From positions 1 to 64,000 of the forward strand of contig BLJB01000275.1 of the NCBI GenBank assembly GCA_013423325.1: a stretch of 64,000 bases of DNA, read 5' to 3'. Source of the DNA: Usnea hakonensis. Its lineage: Eukaryota > Ascomycota > Lecanoromycetes > Lecanorales > Parmeliaceae. The first letter of the stretch is position 1. Each line of letters opens with the position of its first letter. The position numbers and the translations under genes are program-made. Below are positions 12,801 to 23,675 of the stretch, one piece after another. Below the pieces are notes generated by a model, which made no database searches, was not told the origin of the DNA, and saw nothing but the letters and a program-made list of their open reading frames with translations.

Positions 12801-14581
12801 GGTACGAGACACTTGTACGTTGGTAAGTAGATCTCCAGCGCTGATACTTGATTTGTGGCCATGGTTCTCCCATCTATTGGACGGTGCAGTATGAGGATTT
12901 CCGAGAGTAGCACCAATTTTCGCTTGCTGGGCTATCTCTCTTCTCAAGCTGCTACTTGAGCGACGTTTCTTGATTGCTCCTGGATTATGCAGAGCGATGC
13001 CCTTCATGAAGTCCTCCGCTGAGTCAAGACGTTCCTTTTCTTGAGTGAACTTATGCTTCAGTCTTTCTAAAGCCAAGCCACGAAGATGATTTGGAAGGTC
13101 GTTGGTCGTGTATCTGTTCATATGCCTCTCTGTTCGCAGCACCTCAGAGGTCAGACCAAGGTACGAATGCGCAGTAGCAAGCGTAACACGCTGAAGTCTG
13201 GTCAGAATGACCTGAACGATGTGTGCAGTAGCTTTGGGATAAACCCTAGTAAGACGATGGAAGGCGGTAGCAGGGATGATTGCGATCGTGGTGTCCACTG
13301 TCGCTCTTGCGACGACATCAGGATGTACAGACTTGCGATTCTCAGGCCTGCGGCTATCTCGGGGCCTCTCATGGTCTCCTTTCCGATCGTGATCTGTTCG
13401 GTGTGGATATTGTTGCTCGGATGTAGTATTGAGGGAAAGTGGGGGAACAGCAGACAAGTAGTCGTTAGCCGCTGTAGTCGATGAAGCCCGACTTCTCGGA
13501 TTGGTATCTGCTGTCATCTGCGGGTTCATGTCACCTAACCAACCTGGTGTATTCGGAACAGACCCTGGAGTTGCACCGAAAGGAAACCCGGTACTCGAAG
13601 CACCCGAGATAGGCCTAGTGTCCCGATCATCGTCATGGCGGAGCTTCACATCTGCCGTGAAAAGCGACAAGATCGAGAACAGCGACGACATTGGTGCTCC
13701 GTTCTTGACCTCAGTAAGGAGCTGGTATCCCTGATGCCCTCCATCCGAATGTTCCCCCTCATCCTCATACCTCTCTGTTCCCTCATTCCAGATGCCACCG
13801 TTTGCAGCGTGTTCATCCCGGCTTGACTTGACAAATATTTGTACCATGCCATCAACCACCAAGCAAAAGCCCTTTTCCTCTTCCAGAAGCAGTGTTTCCC
13901 CAGCAATGAGCTTCCTTGTCTGCATCGTGCGGGTGAGTTCGTGGAAGACGGGGCGTTCAACTACATCACCGGTCAGCCAGGCTCATATTGGAAGTTGCCT
14001 TCCTTGCTGCCTACTCACGATACCCAAACACTTTTATGGCACTCAGAAACTCGTCCAAATAATTTGCCAGACCTGGCTTTGAGTCTCCGTCTTGCGTGTC
14101 TGGGAAGAGATCGATCTGAGGCTCTTTGCGCTGAGGTTCGGGAGGCAGTCGCGCGTACATGTTCAGGAATCGGTATCTCACGATCCAAGAGACAAGAGAC
14201 GCGAAAGCAAGAATGATGAGCATCCTTATGTCCAGTTAGCTTGCTCGCAGGTTGGCGCCCTGTGAGCTATACGCACAGGGTAGTAAAGTTCATGGTGAAG
14301 GTCAGGCTTGTCGAGAACAAAGCAAAGAGTATCGTAGGTAATGTCATGGTCGTGAAGGTAATGATCCAGATCAGCAAACCGGGGATGCCTTTGGCCATGG
14401 CGAGCAATGCATAGGCCAGTAAGCCTAGCCATGAGGAGGATGAATGGGTGTCCAGAGTAATGGTAGAGGGGGCCAGTATAGAAGCTTGAGCAGAAGCAAT
14501 GGCTGGCGAGGTACTAAGGAGGAATGAGGGAGAGATGGAAGATGTGGGGTTGGTAGGAAGGGTAGATGGGGAAGCATCCAT
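9882..14581 (-). CDS. NTE1: Lysophospholipase NTE1 (patatin-like, neuropathy target esterase family)
   Basis: Nte1 is an ER-membrane phospholipase B that deacylates phosphatidylcholine to glycerophosphocholine. Exons are 14581-14277, 14224-14019 and 13960-9882, with introns of 52 and 58 nt (donors GTGCGT and GTGAGT, branch-like GCTAAC and GCTGAC). The joined frame gives 1529 aa, the usual fungal length. N-terminal hydrophobic segments (about residues 50-125) are followed by LPPEPQRKEPQ, then cyclic-nucleotide-binding-like domains (VVDGMVQIF; GLYYVIDGFLDVS; AIYIVLNGRLRAI), and a C-terminal patatin domain. That domain has the oxyanion motif GGGGARG, nucleophile box GTSIG (Ser1258) and DGG dyad (Asp1376). 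The C-terminus TMAPRRASV matches the family. All catalytic elements are intact. The stop lies under 200 bp from the RIP-mutated transposon. Confidence 0.95.
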
Positions 14582-15077
14582 GGCTATTGAAGCCCCTCTT
14601 ATTGTTTTGTTTCATGACAGCTAGGCTCGAGTTACCGATAACGGATGATATGTTTGCGGTAAAAAGGTGATGAAGAGAACGGCTTGCATTATTGTTGGCT
14701 TGCAGATTGCCAGAACAAGGTAAGGTAAGTAGGGAAACAAGCACCTGCTCCGTAGAAAGGAGGGCACCTAGAGCACCTACCACCAATGAAGTCCGCATGT
14801 GAGGTGCGTAGGGCTGAAAAAGGACTTGGCGGCATTAGCGGTCCGTGCGAGAACTTCATAATCAATCATGGTCATTATTCGTTGTTCTTCCACTCTTTCC
14901 ATGTCAACTGGTGTGGCCAGAAGACCTCTCAGCTGATCGAAAAGATGGTGTTGGGTGAGGATAATAGACACCAGCAATCTATAAACTACTGTCCCTTTCC
15001 ATACCATGCCCAACTGTCCTTTATCAGCCTCATATTCAGCGCTCCCAGAAATGCAAGCTTGCAATGACCGTAGAAGC
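14582..15077. other. Intergenic: NTE1 promoter side
   Basis: 496 bp between the NTE1 start and the stop of the next gene. Several frames are open here, including a 181-aa minus-strand frame overlapping the end of the upstream gene, but none has both a credible start and a splice path. I see no conserved promoter motif. Confidence 0.4.
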
Positions 15078-16567
15078 CTAACGATTACCTCCCCAATGCG
15101 TCGTAGCAACTCTTGCAGGAGACCGAGTGCGTTCCACCTCCTCCGAACTGCCACGATGGAGACCCCTGGAGCTCGCTTGTCTCTGATGTGACCAGGAAAG
15201 GCGCTGAGCAAGAGCAAGAGTACGATCTGGATCCTGTGAGCCAGTATGTTTCGGATTCGAGTGAGCAAAATCTTGAATCGATGGGCTAGCCCTAACGGTG
15301 GTTCCCTCAATTTGACCAACACGATCTAGCGATCCTGTCGTTCTTCGTGGTGGTAGCCCTGGCTTGAACGGCAGGACGATGATGCGGCATTTACGTATGG
15401 CCTTCAGGCGATACCTGCCCTCCTTGGACTGATACTTGTATTCCTTTTTGTCACCTTGCTTTGAAGCAACGCCCGGAGCAGGGGAAACCGTGCCCATCTT
15501 TTGCTGGTATTTGAATAGTTTCGACGAGGCGACATCCATGCTATCCGTCTTCCCAATATCCGGGGGCTCAACCCGAATATGTAGACCTAGTGGATGAAAG
15601 TAGTCATCATTCCACCGATCCTCAAACATTTTCGTGAGCCCACTTCGATATGCTTGAAGGAAGTTCTCATGCTCTCTACGTTTCTGCATTTGATGATGGC
15701 AGATAATACCTGGTTCATCCTCAACATTATTGAACGGATGACTCTATCAAGAGACTGACCTGCGGGTTGACCGAAAACAGCGGCGACGGCATGGCTTGTT
15801 ACTAAAACCTGCGCCCACTGCCCAAAACTCATATGCGCAAATTTTTTCAGCTCGTGCTTGAACTGTCTCCAATGTGGTTTGGAGACTCCATGTTCAAGAA
15901 GGATCTTTGGGAAACTGAAGCCCCACGAAATAAGGCTGATACGTGATGGTATCTGCAAACCCCTCATGAGACCGGGGGGTCGGGTAGGAAATGGTGGGAG
16001 TGGAGAAAGGCTGTCATCGAGGACTGTCTCGATGGTGAAGGGATCATCATTTGGGGATGGCACCGGCGGTAGCGGGATAACGATGGCCGCCGTTGGTGTA
16101 GGGTCCAATTTCTTAGCCGGAGACGGCTGAAAACCCTCCTGAACACCATCGCCAACTTGGAAGGGGACTTCGAATGGAATGTCCCAGGCATAAGAGGGTG
16201 ATCTAGAGGGATTGCTAGGTCCTAGTCGGTGGTCCCCGTTCTTTCGGGTAGAAGATGGGCGAAAGTGAAAAGTATCATTCTGATGAGGTGCCACCCTCTT
16301 TTCTGAGGTACCAATAGAGATCAAATCTTTAGGGGCCATAAGCCTTGAAGACGAGAGAGTTTTTCTAGGAGGTCGAGTACTTGAGCAGTTCTTCGGAGGT
16401 AGGAATACGTATGGTCTATACTGAGCTAACAAAAAATGAAATGAGAAGTGAGAGATGAACTTGGACTCAGTCGAGCTTGGGGAAGGAGCGCCGGAATGAG
16501 CTGTAAAGGTGAGCGAGAGAGCAGTCTCAAGTACCTCAATCTCGTGGGGAAAGAGTATCGGACGCAT
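15078..16567 (-). CDS. Conserved-looking fungal protein of unknown function, 479 aa
   Basis: Exon 1 is 16567-15760 and exon 2 is 15709-15078, joined across a 50-nt intron (GTCAGT...CCAG) that removes the stop in exon 1. The joined frame gives 479 aa. The N-terminal 190 residues are Pro/Ser-rich and probably disordered. A compact core follows (SWGFSFPKILLEHGVSK, residues 214-230), then a moderately hydrophobic segment (about 245-268) crossing the splice site, a basic MQKRREHENF stretch, and FHPLGLHIRVEPPD. The tail is Arg/Ser-rich. Met77 (MAPKDLIS) is an alternative start. An alternative 3' end using another frame (to 14777) cannot be excluded, but would need an unusually short intron. I recognise no domain with known function. 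Confidence 0.6.
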
Positions 16568-17508
16568 TCAATCGAATACTTTCATCCCTAGTAATGGCAA
16601 ATGGCAAAATTCAGGTAGAGGTGTAACAAATAGAATATGCTAGAGGTACGCGCTGAACGCCAACATACGATAGAACAGTCTCTTTCCACCATCAAGTCAG
16701 AGCGGTATGCTTGTCATGCCTATCCCTCAAGCAGAATCAAGTGAATTCCCCAGAACTTGCGAATACCGAGGGAGTCTCCTGGCTTGAACAGCCTCGGTGT
16801 ATGGCTACAATGCCAATCAAAAATCAACTGTTTTAACAGTGACTAAACGACGATTGGGCTTACTCAAGGATGGGCTCGGCGGTCCCTTACTACTGCCCTA
16901 TGCCGGTGCCCGCGTGGAGCTCCTCTAAAAAAGACCGCGGTAATATTAGTAGTCAGTTGCTTTTCGTAGGTGATCCAAGCAAGACGATACCATGACTTCA
17001 CCCAAATGTCCCCACGAGACAAGATGAGGGAGCGATAGAGGTCGAGGATGATCTGATCTAAGCCGATTGCGGGGAACGGCCCACTTCTGACCAGGCAAGT
17101 GCTAATAGGTCAGAGTGGAGATTCGCCTTTCAGGAAGCTTCAGGCGAGTCTATTTCTCATCGTCGCTTTGGCCTGCCTGTCAACGTCAAACCCCAATCTA
17201 CACATTCTCTTGGAATTCGTCATGTAAAATTTCAAATGACGATTCGAGCACTTGCACGAGCGCACGTTGGAATAGAATCCGGACTGCTGAGCTGCCTTTC
17301 ATACAGTGCGCGAATTAAGTGGGGGCTTGAGCGGGGCTGCTGCCTGCATGCACTGCGCCGATCACATCCATCCATCTTTCCTTTCGATGGATCGAGGCTT
17401 TACACCCATTCGAATTTTTTTTTCGCTCTTTGCTTAGTCTCCATTAGCTAAGTCAGAAGATGAATTCATACCTATGCCTAGTGTGATCTCTGAAACATCT
17501 AGCGGTCA
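16568..17508. other. Intergenic
   Basis: 941 bp of mixed composition between the start of the 479-aa gene and the hAT-type insertion. It holds only short ORFs (67 and 71 codons) without splice context, and a run of nine T at about 17417. Nothing further is seen. Confidence 0.4.
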
Positions 17509-17516
17509 ATAGTAGA
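17509..17516. repeat. Target-site duplication, left copy (ATAGTAGA)
   Basis: Exact 8-bp match to 18093-18100, abutting the hAT-type TIR. Confidence 0.9.
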
Positions 17517-18092
17517 CAGTGTTCCCGACGGTTGAACCGTTGGTACAAAAAGCCTGAACTGGTACAAACCAGGCTATATACACGGTTCGTAGTTGGTTGA
17601 AAAATATAAACCGTTGAACCAGTAGTTAAACGGTTTAACTGTTGGTTTAGGCCAAAAAATCGCTGTATTAGGCCAAAAAGTCTGTTGCCTTTATATCTCC
17701 CTCCCTGTCAGAAGCGTAATACCCCGCGCCATTTTTGGGCCTCTGACCGAGTGGATTATACCCTAACACTCCTCTATGGTGCTAATGATATCGTGTAGAT
17801 CTTGCAAATACCTAGTCGAAATTATGACTTTAGGTAACCCGAAACGGTTAACAGTACCTATTAACCCGAAGGGGTTTAGAGGGCTTGGCAGGGCTGAGGG
17901 ATTAAGACAATAGACCTATGCTAAGCCGGGACGGATTATCATTGATCCGTACCAACAGTTGAACCAGTACACCACCACTATGAACCAGTATACCAACTAC
18001 TTATATATAGTAGAAACCAACTAACTAACTACCAAATTGTACTGGTACGACTATTAGTTAGCTGGTTCATGGTACAACCGTCGGGAACACTG
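17517..18092. mobile_element. Non-autonomous hAT-type element (MITE-like) with 8-bp target duplication
   Basis: The 18 bp at 17517-17534 (CAGTGTTCCCGACGGTTG) are repeated exactly as the reverse complement at 18075-18092. The flanks are an exact 8-bp direct repeat, ATAGTAGA, at 17509-17516 and 18093-18100. An 8-bp duplication with a CAGTGTT terminus is characteristic of hAT transposons. The 576-bp interior has no ORF, and both ends carry multiple subterminal GAACC/GGTACAA-type repeats, so transposition would need a transposase from elsewhere. Intact TIRs and duplication and absence of RIP point to a recent insertion. Confidence 0.92.
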
Positions 18093-18100
18093 ATAGTAGA
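18093..18100. repeat. Target-site duplication, right copy (ATAGTAGA)
   Basis: Exact 8-bp match to 17509-17516. It lies 13 bp upstream of the ATG at 18114. Confidence 0.9.
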
Positions 18101-18113
18101 ACAGGCAAGGCTG

Positions 18114-20441
18114 ATGGAGACCGAAGCGTTGAGAGGAAAGCTGAACTCAGCTTTGCAACTTGAAGACTGGAAAATTCGCAATAAATACAAGTCGGTCTCC
18201 GTACTTGTACTCTATTAGCAAGATAGTAACCATCCAGGTTTCAAAAAGGAAGCCTATAAGATTGGGGAATTATTTACAACCCTTTTTCATTATGACGTCG
18301 AGTACTATGAGATACCCTCTCGTAATAGCCACATCGAGCTGGATAAAAAAATCAATTCAGTCTTAGACAATCATGGAGGCCCCGATAGCCTAGTGATTTT
18401 ACACTATGGGGGCCATAGCGACGCTGACGATAAGACTAAACAAAAGAAGCTGGCTGTGTGGGCAGCGTAAATTATTGCCGCAAAGATCAGCCCCTTGTGC
18501 TGACTCGTTCTTTATCACAGTCATTCACAGGGTGGTCCAACGCTTGACTAGTCTATCATTCAACCCAAGCTTGGACACGTGAAAGCCGAGATACTTCTCT
18601 TACTCGATTGTTACTATACAGCTCAAGCTGCAAGAGCTAATCAAAATCGTACCATTCCTATAAACCTGGAGCTTGTAGCAGCTTGTGCCATGGGCGTCAA
18701 AACGAGACCCCCCGGTCCTTACTCGTTTACCTCACATTTGATCAAGGCGCTCAGAGCATCGTTGGCTAACACCGGTTCCGCCAAGATCTCTGATACTTCC
18801 AATATCCTCGCGTACCGCGACAGTGAATACAGTGAAACTCCAGTGCATTTCTCGGGGCTAGGAGCTGGAAGATCGACAGTCTGTCTTGAGCCATTCGACG
18901 CTAATCCCGTCAGCGCATCAGATGCGAAAAGAGAGGCAGCCTGGCTGACGCTTAAAGTATCTCTCCGTGATATACTGTCAGAAACTCTCATCTCTGATCT
19001 CATTAGGTGGTTCAAGACCTGCCCAACTCGGAAGGTGTCCAGGATGACCATTAAAAACCTCGTACAGTCTACCAACAGCGTTAGCCACTTTATCCATGAT
19101 GAGGGAAGGGCAAGGACATCAGGACCCAAATTTGATCAACTATTACTCCCCGCAAAGCATAAGATATTGGATGCTTGGGACAATTTTGGGTCTCTCCTCG
19201 CAACCCTCGCTACCCAGCTAAGGTCCCGAAGTCACTTCGATGACGGAGAAACTCAAGGTCAGGAAACAGGATTAGGCCTCGTGGATAATACGCTACGCGT
19301 CCCTCTAACCGCTCTATCGAACTTGGAACATAGTCTAACGTCATTACAAGGAATTGTGCAACGAAGTATTATAGCTTTACCCGATCTCTATAGAAAGAGA
19401 GAATCACTACTCGAGGCCATCAAAGATACAGCCATAAAGGATCTGGGTTTTGTACCCTTATTATATCGGCGATTAAAGGCTCGTTTTCCTTCCGACTCGG
19501 AAAATCTGATAAAGGCCGAAAACCTCATCAAAGCACCGCCGACTGAACCGAGGACATTTCGAAGCCTTCTGAAAGAGGAAGTTCAGGATCTTAGTACTAT
19601 ACTTATCGAATACAAAACCTACGATAAGCAAGGCATCTCAGCTAAGGGTACAAAGAGGTTTGAACGGCAGGTTCAAACCCTGGCTGATCTTCTCCAAACA
19701 CGTAGTCCTCCCGAGTTTCACACTTTACAGTGTACTCGTTGGTTCCACGAAGAACAAAAGATAAGGCTTGGCCTGGTATTTAAGTACCCGGCAGGCTATA
19801 ATAGCTTCAAGTCCTTGCGGGAGCTTATTCAAATGCCTACATCCAGCGAAAGACCTACATTAGGACAACGTTTTTTAATAGTGAAGAATGTTGGACAGGC
19901 ACTACAGAAATGGCACATCTCCGCAAATTGGGTGTATCAAGGAATTTCAAGTCACAACATCTATTTCTTTAAACCAACAGACTCTACTAGGTTCAACTAC
20001 TCCAACCCCTACTTATATGGCTTTGAGTTCTCTAGACCTAGTGACGGGATATCCCTTAGCGTTTGTGTCGAGGACTTTAAGCAGAACATATATCGCCACC
20101 CAGATCGCCAAGGAGCACCCAGCAAGTACCACACCAAGCAGTACGATATGTACTCTTTTAGAATTTTCATATTTAAGGTCGGCGTATGGAACTTGATTAG
20201 TAATTGTTTTGATACGAAATTGAGGATAGATTTGTCCCCACGGGAGATACAGAAACACATCAAGCTGAACGCGCGCAAGCGACTAGGCCATTATATGGGA
20301 GCAGCCTATGAAAGGGCTACAAGCAGATACTTGAATATAGAATTTGGGGTGAAACTCGATAATCCTATTAGGACCAAACTCGCCAAGGCATTTAAAGATC
20401 TGATCTTGAAGGAAATCGAGCCTGGCACAAGACTAGACTAA
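18114..20441 (+). pseudogene. Decayed caspase-like / pseudokinase protein (fungal cell-death or NLR-like type)
   Basis: From the ATG at 18114 (METEALRGKL) a caspase-like p20 domain can be read: beta strand SVSVLVLY, then PSRNSHIELDKKI, LVILHYGGHSDAD with the would-be catalytic His at 18414-18416, and EILLLLDCYY with the would-be Cys at 18609-18611. A roughly 300-aa helical middle follows, then a pseudokinase: CTRWFHEEQKIRLGLVF, LGQRFLIVKNVGQAL, GISSHNIYFF and GFEFSRP replace kinase VAIK, HRD and DFG motifs. Lesions are a TAG at 18216-18218, an 11-nt insertion near 18468-18478, and single-base losses near 18544 and 18581. These shift the frame and then return it to the original one. The remaining 620-codon ORF has no ATG before 18690. 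An error-prone assembly is the alternative to true decay. The hAT-type element sits just upstream. Confidence 0.72.
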
Positions 20442-20511
20442 CAGATACAGCGCTACATTCGACTCGCACTGTAGAGATTCCACACCACGACCCAGTCATC
20501 TAAGTCTGCTA

Positions 20512-20824
20512 TTAGGCCCCAGACAAGTCTTTCTCCTCAAACTCCTTTCCATCTTTCACCTTAACACCGTTTTCCAGGCATAAGACGTATTTGCCCGTAG
20601 TGGGCACGCTTGAAACCAAGTACGGGCCTACAAGGCTTCGACTTCCGGGCTCACTCAAGTAGACACTTGCGCCTGGTTTATATTTATTTATCTTAATAGC
20701 ATCATCAGCTCCATAGTCTTTTCACATTTAGACTATAGACGAAACTTACCGACCCACTAGCTTTAATACGGGGACGATCGCCAGTCTCCTCCGGAGGATA
20801 GAATTGAGGGTTTTTGTTTTCCAT
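20512..20824 (-). CDS. Small two-exon protein, 84 aa, unknown function
   Basis: Exon 1 (20824-20750, 25 codons, starting MENKNPQFYPPEE) ends at a GTAAGT donor. A 58-nt intron with a CTGAT branch-like site ends in TTAAG, and exon 2 (20691-20512) continues in phase 0 as INKYKPGASVYLSEPG and ends EEKDLSGA-stop. The second exon reads like a small beta-rich domain (VYL, GPYLVSSV, GKYVLCLENG, VKDGKEF). Such short hydrophilic proteins are common in fungal genomes, but I know no function. It is convergent with the caspase-like pseudogene, 70 bp from its stop. The clean splice site and intact frame argue that it is real. Confidence 0.7.
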
Positions 20825-21503
20825 ACTGCTCCTAGGTCATAGTAAGTGGCAGGACAAGAAGTAAGGCTTAGGCCGCCTAAAGTCACATAATAATAGCTTA
20901 CTAGCCTTTAGAGTTCACCTCAAGTCAATAATACTTTAACGGCCTATTGCACTCAAGAGAAACTCGCGTTTGTCTTTTCCGTAGCGAGAGTTTTTGAACT
21001 ATGAGATTGCGCAGGTTTTATATTCAACGCCATGCGTATATCCCCGACGAGGCTGATCTGGAAGGCGCTGCGTACTGCCACAACCTATAAGTCCTCTACT
21101 GATGAATGCGGGGCGCTACTCCCGCATATGCCACGTCAACCGGGCGTAGCCGATTTTGCAGAGACCTATCAGGTCTAAACGGACGATGCCCGGTTAGCGC
21201 ATTGCGGGGACACTGAAAAGTGAGGCGAGAGGCTAATGCAGAAAAAAGGAATGGAGGGCTTACGCTTGAAAGATCTTGGAATCCTACTATGGTAGATGTG
21301 ACCACATTCAGTTCGAGCTATGAATGATTACCAAGCAAAGATGGACGATGGCAAGGCGCAACCTCTGTATTACTTCCCGATGAACCAGAACCACATTGAT
21401 TGGGTTCAGATTTCAGAACATAATCTCACGGCTTGTCTTCAAGTCTTCAAGTCTTCATAAGCATAGGCTTCTGACCTTGAACTATTTGCCCCGAGGTTCC
21501 CTT
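20825..21503. other. Intergenic, divergent promoter region
   Basis: 679 bp between the divergent 84-aa gene and the DUF6594 gene, so it should hold both promoters. No clear TATA box or repeat is seen. A 69-codon ORF at 21096-21305 (-) has no support. Confidence 0.4.
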
Positions 21504-22893
21504 ATGATGGTGCTGCAAGAGTTTACAAACTCGTCAGAGAATGTGCAAATCGAGCAGCATGATGAGCCGAACGGTGAGAGGCTTCCTTCAGCATCCATCG
21601 TCATGGTCTCACCTTCGAAAGGCATTTCCACGGAGGACCACTGCCGCCAACATCGTTCAATCTCCACAGTATGGCTTCGACTGAAGAGCAGATGGCACTT
21701 CAACGACATCAGCGAACGCTCTGTAGAGAACCCAGCACCAGGTAGGCATGTGCCTCAAAGTACGTCTCTCGAACAGTCATGGAGCAGACCATTTTATCTC
21801 GCTGGCTCATTTGGTTGGCGGTGGCAGTCGAAGACTTCAGACCGGGGTATCCTCAATTCTCAGCTCTCATTGCATCGCACCCTTCCTTCCACGTCTGCCG
21901 GCGCTTCCTCCGGATACGTGCACGACTGCTCCTCCTGAAGCAAGATGAGTTATCGCTACTTGAAAGCCAGCTAGACCATATAGACCACGAGGAGAATCGA
22001 GAGCTGTTCTTGGGTAATAGACGGCGTGATGCAAACCCGGAAAGAAAGGACATTCTCGGGAAGATAGAGGTCGCCCTTGCCAGCTACGGTATGTTTCTTT
22101 CACACATGCCAAAGAAATTCGAAGTTCTGAATTTGATGCTCTTTTTCTCTTCGATAAATGCAGATGCCATGTTAGACAGAAGCCGCAGGGTTCTGGCATT
22201 CGATGATCCCCGGGGGACGGACATTACAAATATTCAGAACTGGATCGAGAACACATCCAGCCTGGCTCAAGATGAAACCGCCTACCTTCTTCAGCCCAAA
22301 GACTTGATGACCATCCTCTCACCACAAGACGCTGCCTCAGCTCGCCTCATACCGCTACTCGAAGGAGTCATGCGCACATGGTATCAATTATTCAGGAAGG
22401 TCAGTGGCCCTCAAGTCACTTTAGCCTAGTCTTACAGCATCCACTGCAAATCATTACTGATCACTTATCATACTCATGCAGCCTCAATGCGACGTTTCCC
22501 GCGATCCAAACATCTCCCTCTTCTCCACCTCGGTCCTCCAAAGGCTAACTCGAGCCTTTATCGCCTCCATTGTCGTCATTCTCCTTTTGGTACCTATTGT
22601 CATTCTGAACGCGCTCGTCAGTATTGTACTTCGAATGGCTGTTATCGTCATTGCTTCGGCGTTCCTCATCATCGCAGTGTCGAGCTTCACCAACGCCAAG
22701 ACTGTAGAGGTCTTTGTCTTCGGCGCTACGTAAGTATTTGAACCCCAATTTGCTCTTCTCGCGTTTTTCCGCTTCTCCATTCCTTGCGTCGAGGCGCCCT
22801 CCTTGGTTCGCTAACGGCTTTCTTGTATGATATCACAGGTACGCGACGGTACTGGTCGTTTTCATCTCTGGGAATGGTGTCAAGGGGACTTGA
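21504..22893 (+). CDS. DUF6594-type integral membrane protein, 345 aa
   Basis: Five exons join in frame: 21504-21741, 21828-22088, 22164-22399, 22482-22729 and 22839-22893, with introns of 86, 75, 82 and 109 nt (donors GTAGGC, GTATGT, GTCAGT, GTAAGT; all acceptors CAG). After a variable N-terminus comes the family lead VEDFRPGYPQFSALIASHP and FRIRARLLLLKQDEL-like text with paired acidic helices (SLLESQLDHIDHEE). A helical middle follows, then three closely packed hydrophobic segments at the C-terminus (FIASIVVILLLVPIVILNAL; MAVIVIASAFLIIAV; VFVFGATYATVLVVFISG). This is the layout of fungal DUF6594 proteins, whose function is unknown. The start is the first Met of MMVLQEF; a Met at 21396 in the same frame is an alternative. 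Confidence 0.82.
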
Positions 22894-23675
22894 TGTTATC
22901 TTCATTGACGAAATGCAAATGATGGATTAATAGAGAACGATCAGTGCTCGACTGTCCCCTTAAAGTGAATCACGAAGGACACTAGATAGAAGAGTCGAGT
23001 AGCAAGAACGTCAGCATATACATGATTTTTCTTTAAAGCTTCATTCGCCACATTACGGACTATACACACGGTCCAACGCACACGAAGGGGAGCTGTAGCA
23101 GTGTTTAGGCTACTCATCGCTAGGGGTAGGCCAAAAAGTGACCTAAAGAAGTATATTCAGGCCTAAAGCCCCAGCGCTTGGAAAACCCCTATATCTATTC
23201 GATGTAGACCCAAAGTGAAAATGTAGCTATTGATACAAATATCTATGTACAGGGGAAATTGGGCAGGCGAGATAAGACGCAATGGTTCTGAAAGAGATTA
23301 ATCGACTGAAGAGCAATTGCGGTGCTAGAAGCAGTATGAACGCACTCTTCAAAGTACACTGCCTCTCGCCATGGTCATGCCTGAACAACATTCCACCCAT
23401 GCATGGAACCATAGTGTTTCGAATCATGATTCATACCTGTGCTAGAAACTACCGAGTAAAGAAATAATGCGGTATGCGGTATACGAAATTACTTACCTCC
23501 AATTGTACTGTGGCGACTTTTTGAGACGCGTAGTGGGTAGAGATGTGGTACTGTTCGTACAGGACCCATCCAGTTCCGCTATATTCCAGCCTTTTGTCAC
23601 CCACAATCTGCCACGCCCCCGGAAAAAAATCCCTACACCATTTCGTCGGTCCATTCTTGCGTTCTTTCAACCCAT
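22894..23675. other. Intergenic, convergent 3' regions
   Basis: 782 bp between the DUF6594 stop and the end of the kinase-ankyrin pseudogene. A minus-strand frame at 23679-23449 (MNGLKERKNG..., ending at a GTAAGT) overlaps the stop of the ankyrin exon and could be a short extra exon, but has no recognisable content. Confidence 0.35.

Noticed and set aside
9710..13960. Many ORFs opposite NTE1
   Set aside because: They are antisense shadows of a well-conserved gene with no features of their own. The same holds for the plus-strand ORFs within 28-52 kb.
14777..15322. 181-codon minus-strand ORF overlapping the end of the 479-aa gene
   Set aside because: Joining it to the upstream gene would need an intron of about 31 nt, and it starts inside the other frame. 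I kept the simpler 3' end, but it is the main uncertainty of that model.
23100..23170. CAGTGTTTAGG and AGGCCAAAAAG resembling parts of the hAT-type MITE
   Set aside because: No matching inverted end or target duplication was found nearby; the similarity is short.
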